Shown here in pieces: positions 7,667 through 15,096 of a stretch of DNA of 37,524 nt. Positions within the stretch are counted from its first letter, which is position 1. Every line of letters starts with the position of its first letter. Source of the DNA: Succinimonas amylolytica DSM 2873 (GTDB taxonomy: Bacteria > Pseudomonadota > Gammaproteobacteria > Enterobacterales > Succinivibrionaceae); NCBI RefSeq assembly GCF_000378405.1, contig NZ_KB899636.1, positions 734,830-772,353 of the forward strand. Direction: 5' to 3'. The position numbers and the translations under genes are program-made. A model generated the notes under the pieces. It was not told where the DNA came from and searched no databases. It saw only the letters and a list, made by a program, of their open reading frames with translations.

Positions 7667-7743
7667 TTAAGTTGCTATAGTGTGCCTTCAGAGTGAATAT
7701 ACACACAACAAAACGAACAAACATTAACCAAAAAGAAGGCACA
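7667..7743 (+). promoter_or_regulatory. Shared promoter/leader module, copy 2, with RBS-sequestering stem
   Basis: The module reads TTAAGTTGCTATAGTGT, with AATATA starting 29 bases from its beginning. TGTGCCTTC (7681-7689) is perfectly complementary to GAAGGCACA (7735-7743), and the second arm contains the GAAGG likely to be the ribosome binding site for ATG 7747. A leader stem would therefore hide the RBS of the amidoligase gene. Copy 4 has the same stem with one compensating base-pair change. Confidence 0.5.
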
Positions 7744-7746
7744 AAA

Positions 7747-8160
7747 ATGAAAGAAAAAACCTTAAAGCAGATTGAAAACCTTAAGAACCAGACCATCGGA
7801 GTTGAAGTTGAGATGAACTGCATTACCCGCAAGGATGCCGCAAGAATTGCCGCAGAGTTTTTCGGAACCCACAGGGTTGAAGATACCGCCTACCGCAACG
7901 GCTACTGCACGGTCAGCGCATGGGACGCGCAGGGACGCGAATGGAAGTTCCAGAAGGACGTAAGCATCGCCGGTGACGATGCCCACAAGTGCGAAATGGT
8001 TACCCCGATCCTGAACTACAGCGACATCGAAAGCCTGCAGGAGCTTTGCAGAAGACTGCGCAAGGCCGGAGCAAAGAGTGACGCCACCCGGGGATGTGGA
8101 ATCCATTATGCATCGCCCGGAGTTATAGGAAAGATTCTGGAAAAACTGCCATTTTACTAG
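7747..8160 (+). pseudogene. Amidoligase-family gene, 5' part, split by RIT2
   Basis: ATG 7747 begins MKEKTLKQIENLKNQTIGVE; the TIGVEVEMNCITR and WKFQKDVSI motifs are those of the Amidoligase_2 (glutamine-synthetase-like COOH-NH2 ligase) family. The genuine gene ends at GCGIH (CAT 8104-8106). The remaining 17 codons to the TAG at 8158 are RIT2 terminal sequence. The 3' part resumes at 13793. Deleting 8107-13792 gives GCGIHIHLGQG in frame and a 314-residue protein of normal family length. The family is thought to ligate amino groups to carboxylates, often of glutamate, in small molecules or peptides. Confidence 0.85.
8104..8136 (+). repeat. RIT2 left terminal inverted repeat (33 bp)
   Basis: CATTATGCATCGCCCGGAGT continues TATAGGAAAGATT and matches the complement of 13729-13761 perfectly over 33 bp. 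An inner inverted arm follows: GGAAAGATTCT (8128-8138) against AGAATCTTTCC at 8172-8182. The first CAT is shared with the split amidoligase gene. Confidence 0.93.
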
Positions 8161-8189
8161 CATATTTTCTTAGAATCTTTCCATAATAT

Positions 8190-9212
8190 TCACTCACAGT
8201 ACTTATTGAGCCACTCAAGAAGTGAAGGGTTATTACGGTATTCAATTGGCGTTGTGTCAGGTATTTTTATTTGTTCATTTGCGGCCTTAAGTGCATCCTG
8301 ACGCTGTTTGCTATCGATACGGGCATATATTTCAGTCGTTTTTATGTGTTCATGCCCAAGCTGATCGCGGATGTAAATAAGATTCTGTCCTGCCTGTAGC
8401 ATCATCATGGCTTTTGTATGTCTCAAACAATGCGGCGTGAGCTTGGCTGGGAAATCCATGGGTGATTCATCGTGGATTTCGGACGCATATTTTTGGAGAA
8501 TATACGTTATGCCTGCTCTTGTGAACTGTTTTCCACTCCTGTTTAGGAAAAGAAAACGACCTGCCTGTGTTGGATTCTGAAGCCCTTCATTATCGAAATA
8601 CAAGCTTAGTAGTTTTGTCGTATTGGTGCTGACCGGGACGTATCGATTTTTGTTCCCTTTCCCATGCACAAGGATCTGGGATGGTGTTCCGAGTCTGATG
8701 TCACATACTCGGATACCTATCAGCTCGCTTACCCTGACACCTGTATCCGCAAGGATGGTCAGTATAAGCAGATCCTTGAAACCATATTTGTTGCTGCTGT
8801 CCGGCCTTGCCAAGAGCGTTCCCAACTGTTCAGCGTTCAGGTATTGGATGACAGGCGTTTCCTTTTTCTTGGATGGGATCGCAAGTATCTGCTGCATGTT
8901 ATAAAGATTCTGAGGGGAATCAGATTGAACATACCTGCAGAACGACTTGATCGCGGCAAGTCGTTGGTTTCTTGTTGAAACGGAGCAACCTTTTTCTTCA
9001 AGTGATGACAGGAATGCCTTGATGTTGTCAGACGTAAATTCGTCCATTGTTACCTTATTGATAGGCTTCTTTACTCTGCTGTGGAAAAACGGTACCAGGA
9101 GCTGAAATGTGTAATTGTAGGAAATAAATGTGTTCTCAGACAAACCTCGCTCGCCTCCAAGATAGGTAGTCAGAAAACTTGAAATATAGTACTGCAAGTT
9201 TTTATCTTTCAT
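8190..9212 (-). CDS. ritC: RIT2 tyrosine recombinase C (340 aa)
   Basis: Third recombinase of the inverted trio, homologous along its length to ritC of RIT1 (both contain STRNQRLAAIK in the core-binding domain). Catalytic signatures are R in ADTGVRVSELIGIR, VHGKGNKNRYVP (lysine strand), HCLRHTKAMMML and LGHEHIKTTEIYARID with the tyrosine nucleophile. The start overlaps the end of ritB by 11 bp, the same overlap as in RIT1. The stop lies 8 bp from the inner arm of the left terminal structure. Confidence 0.92.
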   Translation of the reverse strand: MKDKNLQYYISSFLTTYLGGERGLSENTFISYNYTFQLLVPFFHSRVKKPINKVTMDEFTSDNIKAFLSSLEEKGCSVSTRNQRLAAIKSFCRYVQSDSPQNLYNMQQILAIPSKKKETPVIQYLNAEQLGTLLARPDSSNKYGFKDLLILTILADTGVRVSELIGIRVCDIRLGTPSQILVHGKGNKNRYVPVSTNTTKLLSLYFDNEGLQNPTQAGRFLFLNRSGKQFTRAGITYILQKYASEIHDESPMDFPAKLTPHCLRHTKAMMMLQAGQNLIYIRDQLGHEHIKTTEIYARIDSKQRQDALKAANEQIKIPDTTPIEYRNNPSLLEWLNKYCE

Positions 9213-10182
9213 AGCGTTCTACCTCAGGTATGATTTTTTCCATGATGCCGTCCATGGTTTTTACAACGAACGGGTATGCTTCTGCTGTCAGTCTCAGATA
9301 TCTTTCTGTTGCCGACAGATTCCTGTGTCCAAGGTAGGTGCACAAAAGCGGAAGGAAGGCATTGGGATCTGTTCCGGCTTCAACCGCGGCCTGCAGAGAA
9401 TGAACTGCAAAGGTATGGCGAATATCATGCAGTCGAGGGCCTTTACCTCGTCCCTTGTGATGTATACCGGCCTTCCACAGCGTATTTCGAAACCAGTCAT
9501 AGGCTGTGTTTCTGCGGAATGGCATCTGTTCGTTATGCTGGAAAACAGGTTCTTCGTCCGAATACCCTTGCGAGGATAGGTAATCAGCCATGCGTTTCGA
9601 AAGGCTTGGCGACATCGGTACCAGCCTGGAGTTGTCATTCTTTGCTTCACGAACCAGCAGTACCTTCTGACTCAGAGAGATATCTCCAACCGTAAGTGAT
9701 AAAGCCTCGTTGATTCGCAACCCCGTCCCATAAAGGAGACGAAACAGTAAAGGTGCACAACGAACATAGGATGTACTCTGGTCTTGCCAATTGTCAGCGG
9801 CATCAAATATGCGCCGTATTTCATCGTGTGTAAAAATATATGGAGTGAACCCACTGCCATGCAGTTTTTCTCTTGCGTTTGGAGGTGAGGGAAGTACATC
9901 GTCACCTTGAGACAGCAGATAGGAGTAAAACTGGCGATATACACTATTTCTGGTCGAAAATGTCTTGTCAGACTCAGAACTGCGTTTACTAAGCCATCTG
10001 TATACTGTCTCTTCCGGGTGATCTGCAGGGGTAACACCATGTGTCTGGAAGTATCGATCCAGCCTCTGCAATTCTTTTACCTCTCCGTTATATTTATAGC
10101 CTTCAAGCCTTTTGGACTCGACAAACTCATAAAGGCGTGAAGCGTACCCACTTGAGAAGAAGGGTTTGTTGTATGGCACCAT
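9202..10182 (-). CDS. ritB: RIT2 tyrosine recombinase B (326 aa)
   Basis: Second recombinase of the inverted trio. It has R in LLYGTGLRINEALSL, HDIRHTFAVHSL and LGHRNLSATERYLRL with the nucleophilic tyrosine, so the active site looks complete. The start ATG 10182 overlaps the stop of the ritA C-terminal fragment (TGATG). GGAGG lies 6 bp upstream inside the ritA end, so translation coupled to ritA may be weakened by the IS21 insertion. Confidence 0.92.
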   Translation of the reverse strand: MVPYNKPFFSSGYASRLYEFVESKRLEGYKYNGEVKELQRLDRYFQTHGVTPADHPEETVYRWLSKRSSESDKTFSTRNSVYRQFYSYLLSQGDDVLPSPPNAREKLHGSGFTPYIFTHDEIRRIFDAADNWQDQSTSYVRCAPLLFRLLYGTGLRINEALSLTVGDISLSQKVLLVREAKNDNSRLVPMSPSLSKRMADYLSSQGYSDEEPVFQHNEQMPFRRNTAYDWFRNTLWKAGIHHKGRGKGPRLHDIRHTFAVHSLQAAVEAGTDPNAFLPLLCTYLGHRNLSATERYLRLTAEAYPFVVKTMDGIMEKIIPEVERYER

Positions 10183-10386
10183 CAGTCCACCTCCAACGCG
10201 CAGTTCCGGAGCTGACTAATTCCGATCTTAGTATAGATCATCGTAGTATTAGAAGATCTGTGTCCGAGAACTTCTGACACCGTGGATATTGGCACCCCCT
10301 GGTTCAGCATGTTTCCGGCAATACTGTGCCGAAGAGAATGCAGCCCGCGTTTCCTATGGTGAAAATCGGTAAATCCGGAAAGCTTC
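10181..10386 (-). pseudogene. ritA: RIT2 ritA, C-terminal fragment cut off by IS21
   Basis: The complement encodes QKLSGFTDFHHRKRGLHSLR and then HSIAGNML, SEVLGHRSSNTTMIYTKI and NCALEVD. This holds the H-x-x-R, GH and catalytic tyrosine motifs missing from the N-terminal fragment at 12596. About 68 codons remain, with no start after the insertion. The break abolishes the RIT2 RitA enzyme, so RIT2 probably cannot move unless RIT1 proteins act in trans. Confidence 0.88.
10379..10386. repeat. IS21 target duplication, left copy
   Basis: AAAGCTTC before the left tip TGTAGAACG is repeated at 12601-12608 after the right tip. Seven bases (AAGCTTC) are unambiguous. The eighth depends on whether the element ends at 12600 or 12601. 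Confidence 0.8.
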
Positions 10387-10443
10387 TGTAGAACGATCGA
10401 AAAAGTTGACCACTAAAACGATCGGAAGTTGACCACTCCGATT

Positions 10444-11220
10444 TTAACTTAAACTTTCATTTTTTGCCAATAAATTTGCCTTCTTGGCAGCGAGCAATCT
10501 GTAACTGTCGCCATTGATTGTAAGCACACTACAATGATGAAGCAGTCTGTCTAAAATAGCAGTGGCGGCAGTTGTATCACCAAGTATCAGTCCCCAATCA
10601 CTGACAGGTCTGTTGCTGGTTATAACAGTACTTTTGGATTCATATCTTCTGCTTATCAGCTGAAACAAAAGATGTGAGCCATTTGCACTGAAGGGACAGT
10701 ATCCTAATTCATCAATGATGAGGACTTTAACCTTAGCAAGTTTCTGCATTTTTTGTTCAAGCTTTCCCATTTCATGGGCTTCGGAGAGTTCTTTGATAAG
10801 AGCTTCTGCCGTTTTAAAAAGTACTGAGTATCCTTGTTCTACGGCTAGCAGACCGAATCCAATGGCCAGGTGTGTTTTGCCTACTCCTGGAGGCCCAAGA
10901 AAGAGAATATTAGAGCCACTGCCAGCCCAGGACAGCGTTTTAAGTTCTCTGATGACAGCCGTATCGATACAAGGCTGCACCGAGAAGTCAAACTCCTCAA
11001 GAGTGCATTTGCGAGGGAAATGGGCTGCCATAATCCCAATCCTTATTCTGTTTTCCTCTCGACGACTAATTTCACGACTAAAGACAAACTGCAATATTTC
11101 TCTGGGATTCATTCTGCTGTTTGTAGTTTCACTGATAATTTCCTCAATGTGATCTCTGCAGAAAGTCAGATTCAGCCTGTCAGCCATAGCAACAAGATTG
11201 TTATCAGATGCCATTACCAT
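10444..11220 (-). CDS. istB: IS21 helper ATPase IstB
   Basis: AAA+ ATPase that assembles on target DNA and activates the IstA transposase. Of 258 residues, the N-terminal region is the helical DnaA/IstB-associated domain. Walker A is FLGPPGVGKTHLA, Walker B is VLIIDELGY, and the ITSNRPVSDWG sensor region follows, as in IstB/DnaC. The start ATGGTA at 11220 overlaps the istA stop, the usual coupling. Full-length for the family. Confidence 0.95.
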   Translation of the reverse strand: MVMASDNNLVAMADRLNLTFCRDHIEEIISETTNSRMNPREILQFVFSREISRREENRIRIGIMAAHFPRKCTLEEFDFSVQPCIDTAVIRELKTLSWAGSGSNILFLGPPGVGKTHLAIGFGLLAVEQGYSVLFKTAEALIKELSEAHEMGKLEQKMQKLAKVKVLIIDELGYCPFSANGSHLLFQLISRRYESKSTVITSNRPVSDWGLILGDTTAATAILDRLLHHCSVLTINGDSYRLLAAKKANLLAKNESLS

Positions 11221-12515
11221 GCGCCTCCAGTAACTTTTGCATACTCATCGAGTGAACGTGACAGGCTGTTCTGCCCCCACGTTTCATAATCGGGACTAAC
11301 GTCATTAAAAATTTTAATGGTTGATTTTTCCTGCAATTTTGCAGTATAAAAGGAAGTGGCCTTATCTATTCTGATAACTTTATTATCATCATCGTGGAAG
11401 ATGATTTCTGTGTCTGTTATCTGAATAAATACGCTTTGATTGGAGTACTGCTCCGGTAGTTTATACAATCTGTTCTCGACGCGGATAAGGCCACACTTGT
11501 CTGCCTTTCTGGTTTCCTCACGTATGTTTGTAAAAAATACTCTGTCAACAGTCCTGAGTTCAGATCGTTCCTTTTGTGTAAATCTTTCTGCCGGGGTTTC
11601 AGCTTGTATGCCGGAGGTATGAACCAGTGAAAGTTTCCTTACGTCTGAGTATTTCACCAACCATAAATCTATCCACTTCTGTAAGTCCTCAAGAGAATCA
11701 AAGTTTCTGCCTGGTAGTGCATTTTCCTTGAAATACCTTACCATACGTTCACATTTACCTTTAGAGCGGGGTTTATATGGCGTACACGCGACAGGCTTAA
11801 CATTCCAATAATGGCAGAATGCCGTATACCTTTCATTAAATTTGAGCTCACTGCCGTTATGTACTGTAACCAGACATTTTGTATTATCTGAGACTATTGC
11901 CAGAGGAACTCCTCCAAAATGTCTAAAAGCATTCTCAATACCATTAAGCCATGCTTCAGTATTTTCTGCCGTAAACGCCTTTACGTAAATTCTTCTCGAA
12001 TAACCGAGAACACTAACAAAAAAGTGAATCCTGACATTACTCCCGCCTATCATCACATCCTGTTCTCCAAAATCTATCTGCAGGTGATCACCAGGTTGGG
12101 TTTCATAGCGACAGGGGATTGATTCGCCACGATTCTTCAGTTCCTTTCTGAACTGCTTGCAGAAAATCTGTAACCCTCGTAAATTCGCACTGCCATCATA
12201 CGATTCCTTAAGTTTTCTCAGCAGAGGTACACAGTGTCCATTCATCTCGAGAAACAGCTCTTTAATTGTTTCTCTGTTGATCTTCAGATAGTTATTAAAA
12301 CTGTCCTGCACACGTACCTTTGGTTTTTGAATACCATTCATGTATTTACGAACAGATTGCCTTGAAATTCCCAATTTTCTGGCTATATCCCTGATAGACT
12401 TTCCTTGTTTAGAAAGTTCATGGATCTGATTTTGAAATATTGAATCAAACATTCTGGAATACCCATTTTCTTTTATACGATATTCCGATATTTTATGTTT
12501 TTTAGATCTTTTCAT
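11214..12515 (-). CDS. istA: IS21 transposase IstA
   Basis: DDE transposase of 433 residues. It has an N-terminal helix-turn-helix (SIRDIARKLGISRQSVRKYM) and a catalytic core with D in DHLQIDFGEQDV, D in LAIVSDNTK and E in SKGKCERMVRYFKE. A C-terminal beta-barrel region follows. I prefer ATG 12515 (MKRSKKHK), preceded at about 5 bp by TGGAG; a longer frame begins at 12542. Stop TAA 11214 lies inside the istB start. No frameshift is seen, so the IS may be active. Confidence 0.93.
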   Translation of the reverse strand: MKRSKKHKISEYRIKENGYSRMFDSIFQNQIHELSKQGKSIRDIARKLGISRQSVRKYMNGIQKPKVRVQDSFNNYLKINRETIKELFLEMNGHCVPLLRKLKESYDGSANLRGLQIFCKQFRKELKNRGESIPCRYETQPGDHLQIDFGEQDVMIGGSNVRIHFFVSVLGYSRRIYVKAFTAENTEAWLNGIENAFRHFGGVPLAIVSDNTKCLVTVHNGSELKFNERYTAFCHYWNVKPVACTPYKPRSKGKCERMVRYFKENALPGRNFDSLEDLQKWIDLWLVKYSDVRKLSLVHTSGIQAETPAERFTQKERSELRTVDRVFFTNIREETRKADKCGLIRVENRLYKLPEQYSNQSVFIQITDTEIIFHDDDNKVIRIDKATSFYTAKLQEKSTIKIFNDVSPDYETWGQNSLSRSLDEYAKVTGGAW

Positions 12516-12595
12516 GACCACTCCATTATCTATTTGTTTCATAATTTATAGGTGGTCAACTTTTATTCGTTTAGGTGGTCAACTTTTGCGATCGT

Positions 12596-13606
12596 TTAAC
12601 AAAGCTTCATATATTTATTGATGATGTTGTGAAGGTTGTTATCCTGCCCAAAAGCCTCGTAAGGGGCATTGTGCCGGACAAAAATGTTCCGGCAAGAAGT
12701 TTCTGGTCGGCCATTCTTGAAGTAATCAATAAGAGCAGCCGCAACATCATCTAACAATGGAAAGGTCATCACTGTACCGGTCTTCCCCTGACAGAATGTG
12801 AAAGATGACTTATTCCAGTCAATGTTGGACAGACAGAGATCACGGATATCTCCGACGCGCATGCCGTACCTTACAGCAAACAGTAGAATGGCGTAATCCC
12901 GTTTCCCTATGGGGCTTTCCCGATCAACATTGGAAAGTAGCGTTGTTATCTCCTCTGTCGTGTAAAATGATGGGATGCGCCCTTTATGTGTTCCCTTAAC
13001 ATTTGGCACAAAAACAGAATTATCAACAATGGTGTATTCGTGCTTGTATAGGAAATCGAAAAATTTCCTTAAAACATAGGCATCATAGGTCTGTGTTGTG
13101 CGGCAGACATTGGCACGGGTTTTCCAATATTCAAGGATAGTATCCTTGTTAAGTTTTGCATAATTGGTGAAGCCATGTCTTTCAAGGAACCACAGAAAGG
13201 ATTCCATACGGGATCTTATCTGTCTGTGTGAAGTCCTTGTCATTGTTTTCGAGACAAAATCCATGAATTCCCCAATAGCTGGCTGGAATGTCTGGCTGAA
13301 ATAATGGTCTTTACATGATCTCCGTCTGTAAATAGTGCCATTGGACTGATATTCCAGAAGTACAGTGATGGCCCGACGACAGTGGCGGTAATCACTCTTT
13401 GCGCGGTCTTTGGAAGGTTCATCGTAAGTTTGGTAACAATACCGTTCCCAACATTCCCTGTTGAATTTAGGTATTCTTTCCTGTTCCATGAATTGAGATA
13501 AACGGTTCCAAAAACGGTGGTATGCTGCAATTGTATGCCTGTCATACTGCAGTGTGCGGAGCAGTTGATCGACTGCCCCTGTAAGCTCCTCAAATGATGC
13601 ATTCAT
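12596..13606 (-). pseudogene. ritA: RIT2 ritA, N-terminal fragment
   Basis: It encodes the core-binding domain and the first part of the catalytic domain, with the first active-site arginine in FAVRYGMRVGDIRDL, and ends at NKYMKL. A stop within the IS21 tip (TAA 12596-12598) terminates it. I prefer ATG 13606 (MNASFEEL), 10 bp after AGGAG; the frame can extend to a TTG at 13636. With the C-terminal fragment at 10181 the intact protein would be about 400 residues, matching ritA of RIT1 (407). Confidence 0.88.
12602..12608. repeat. IS21 target duplication, right copy
   Basis: AAGCTTC directly follows the right tip of the IS and repeats 10380-10386. Joining the ritA halves across one copy reads AAATATATGAAGCTTTCCGG on the coding strand, in frame (KYMKLSG). 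Confidence 0.8.
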
Positions 13607-13728
13607 ACTGATGACATCTCCTACAAATATATCCAAGATACTGCCTGTGAAATAATTATAGGAAATTATGAAAAGTTTTTATGTATGATGATTGGTAAAA
13701 ATCCTTGTAAAATCAGAGGTTATACATA

Positions 13729-13761
13729 AATCTTTCCTATAACTCCGGGCGATGCATAATG
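13729..13761 (-). repeat. RIT2 right terminal inverted repeat (33 bp)
   Basis: Perfect 33-bp complement of 8104-8136. Its inner arm is ATTATAGGAAATTATG at 13652-13667 against CATAAATCTTTCCTATAA at 13725-13742. It overlaps the adjoining palindrome by three bases. Confidence 0.93.
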
Positions 13762-13792
13762 AACTTTATGTAAAGCTTTACATAAAGTTCAT
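13759..13792. repeat. Perfect 34-bp palindrome outside the RIT2 right end
   Basis: ATGAACTTTATGTAAAG is followed by its exact complement CTTTACATAAAGTTCAT, centred on AAGCTT. It lies between the right terminal repeat and the resumed amidoligase codon ATT 13793. It is not amidoligase sequence, since the gene is complete without it. Confidence 0.92.
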
Positions 13793-14377
13793 ATTCACCT
13801 TGGACAGGGAGATCACACACCGCAGACCCTGCGCAACCTTGCCAACATCATGGCAAGCCACGAGAGCCTCTTAGCCGAAGCCCTTAAGCTTGACCAGCAC
13901 CGCATGGCAAGATACTGCAGAACGGTTGATCCAAGATTCCTTAAGGAACTCAACAAGAAAAAGCCGCAGACCATGGACGAGCTCGAGGACATCTGGTACA
14001 TCAGCCAGGGCGAGAACTACGGCAGAGAACAGCATTACAACGGATCAAGATACAGAATGCTGAACTACCACGCCACCTTTTCAAAGCACACCATCGAGTT
14101 CAGACTTTTTGAATTCGAAGCACCAGCCAACGGAAAGCAGAACGGCATTCACGCAGGACGCCTTAAGGCTTACATTCAGCTTTGCCTTGCCTTAAGCGAG
14201 ATGGCAAAGGAAGTCAGAACCGCAAGCCCTAAGCCGCAGCAGCATGAGAATCCGAAGTTCGCGATGAGAACATGGCTTTTAAGACTCGGGTTCATCGGTG
14301 AAGAGTTCGCAACAGCCCGCGAGATTTTAACCCGCAACCTTAGCGGAAACGCAGCCTTCCGGTTCGGAAGAGCCTAA
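13793..14377 (+). pseudogene. Amidoligase-family gene, 3' part, split by RIT2
   Basis: In frame from ATT 13793 it reads IHLGQGDHTPQTLRNLANIM and goes on to HTIEFRLFEF (the typical H-x-x-EFR strand) and KAYIQLCLAL. It ends WLLRLGFIGEEFATAREIL and then NLSGNAAFRFGRA. The last 40 or so residues resemble the C-terminus of the protein at 3216. ATG 13850 opens a frame but has no RBS, so this part is probably not expressed as a protein on its own. Together with 7747-8106 it makes 314 residues. Confidence 0.87.
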
Positions 14378-14385
14378 ACCACAGC

Positions 14386-14449
14386 GAGGACTTAGCCTCC
14401 TCCTGCCGGCCCCTTGAGTGGGGTTTCGGCAGTAGAAGGGTAAGCCTTC
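14386..14449 (+). other. Cluster of three hairpins upstream of the cyclotransferase-like gene
   Basis: Three stems follow one another. GAGGA/TCCTC is at 14386-14402. A two-tier stem CTGCCG/CGGCAG with inner CCCC/GGGG is at 14403-14432. GAAGG/CCTTC is at 14435-14449. No T-run follows, so it is not a plain intrinsic terminator. It may be an RNA processing or translation control element of the downstream gene, or a structured RNA. I do not recognise a known class. Confidence 0.5.
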
Positions 14450-14480
14450 CGGAATCAAACAAAAACGAAAGGAACAGATT

Positions 14481-14945
14481 ATGACAAAGAGATATTACAT
14501 CGCCTACGGCAGCAACCTGAACATTGACCAGATGAGCTACCGCTGCCCCGGCGCAAAGGTTGTAGGCACATCGGAAATACCGGATTTTGAGCTTCTCTTT
14601 AAGGGAAGTAAGAGCGGAGCCTACCTTACCATCGAGCCAAAGAAAGGAGCGAAAGTTCCTGTGGCGGTATGGGAGGTAACGGCTGATGATGAACTTTCCC
14701 TTGACCGCTACGAAGGCTATCCGAATTTCTACTACAAGACGGAAGTGGAAATTCCGGTTATCGGCATTAGTGATCGCAAGGTAAGAAAGCTTAAGGCCTT
14801 CATCTACATCATGCATGAGGAGCGCGAAATCAGCATTCCTTCCCAGCGGTACGTGGATATCTGCCTTGAGGGCTACGAATCCTTCGGCTTTGACGAAAAC
14901 CACCTTTATGACGCTTTGAACATCAGTCTTGATCACGATGAGTAG
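14481..14945 (+). CDS. Gamma-glutamylcyclotransferase-like (AIG2/GGCT fold) protein
   Basis: The 154-residue protein starts MTKRYYIAYGSNLNIDQMSY; YGSNL is the substrate-loop signature of the GGCT/AIG2 fold. The acidic catalytic residue expected in this family is probably the E in DRYEGYP. Family members release 5-oxoproline from gamma-glutamyl amines. In phages this family often sits beside amidoligases, suggesting one makes and the other removes a glutamyl-type amide. The RBS is AAAGGA, with ATG 14481. Substrate cannot be read from sequence. Confidence 0.85.
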   Translation: MTKRYYIAYGSNLNIDQMSYRCPGAKVVGTSEIPDFELLFKGSKSGAYLTIEPKKGAKVPVAVWEVTADDELSLDRYEGYPNFYYKTEVEIPVIGISDRKVRKLKAFIYIMHEEREISIPSQRYVDICLEGYESFGFDENHLYDALNISLDHDE

Positions 14946-14977
14946 ATAGCGATAAATCATTGAAAATAAAGGATTTA

Positions 14978-15012
14978 TTGACTTGATAAGGTGTGCGTTA
15001 AGAGCAAATATG
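14978..15012 (+). promoter_or_regulatory. Shared promoter/leader module, copy 3
   Basis: It reads TTGACTTGATAAGGTGT, with AGAGCAAATATG at the conserved spacing. As in copy 4, TTGAAAATA precedes it by about 10 bp. Between it and the start at 15097, GGCGGT (15031-15036) and ACCGCC (15055-15060) can form a leader hairpin. The -10 block is the weakest of the five copies. Confidence 0.42.
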
Positions 15013-15096
15013 AACACCGTAAGGCGGATGGCGGTAAGCCTCAAAACTTCCGCACCGCCGGGTTTAACGATTTAATTAGATCAGAAGGATCTCAGA

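Larger units (their letters stand above)
10387..12601 (-). mobile_element. IS21-family insertion sequence
   Basis: About 2.2 kb with istA and istB in the standard overlapping order on the minus strand. The tips TGTAGAACGATCG and, as complement, TGTTAAACGATCG are imperfect inverted repeats. Each end holds two copies of AAGTTGACCAC, the multiple terminal repeat arrangement of IS21. A 7-bp duplication AAGCTTC flanks it, within the usual 4-8 bp range. It sits inside ritA of RIT2 and both of its genes look intact. Confidence 0.92.
8107..13789 (-). mobile_element. RIT2: recombinase-in-trio element with nested IS21
   Basis: A second RIT element, opposite in direction to RIT1: ritA (broken), ritB and ritC read leftwards. 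It has perfect 33-bp terminal repeats and inner inverted arms, and a 34-bp palindrome outside its right end. CAT flanks it on both sides (8104-8106, 13790-13792). Without the IS it would be about 3.5 kb, like RIT1. The recombinases are clearly divergent from those of RIT1, so this is an independent insertion and not a copy. It splits the amidoligase gene. Confidence 0.9.

Noticed and set aside
13850-14377. Separate gene starting at ATG 13850
   Set aside because: The frame is open further upstream to the RIT2 boundary and matches the C-terminal part of the amidoligase. No RBS precedes the ATG.
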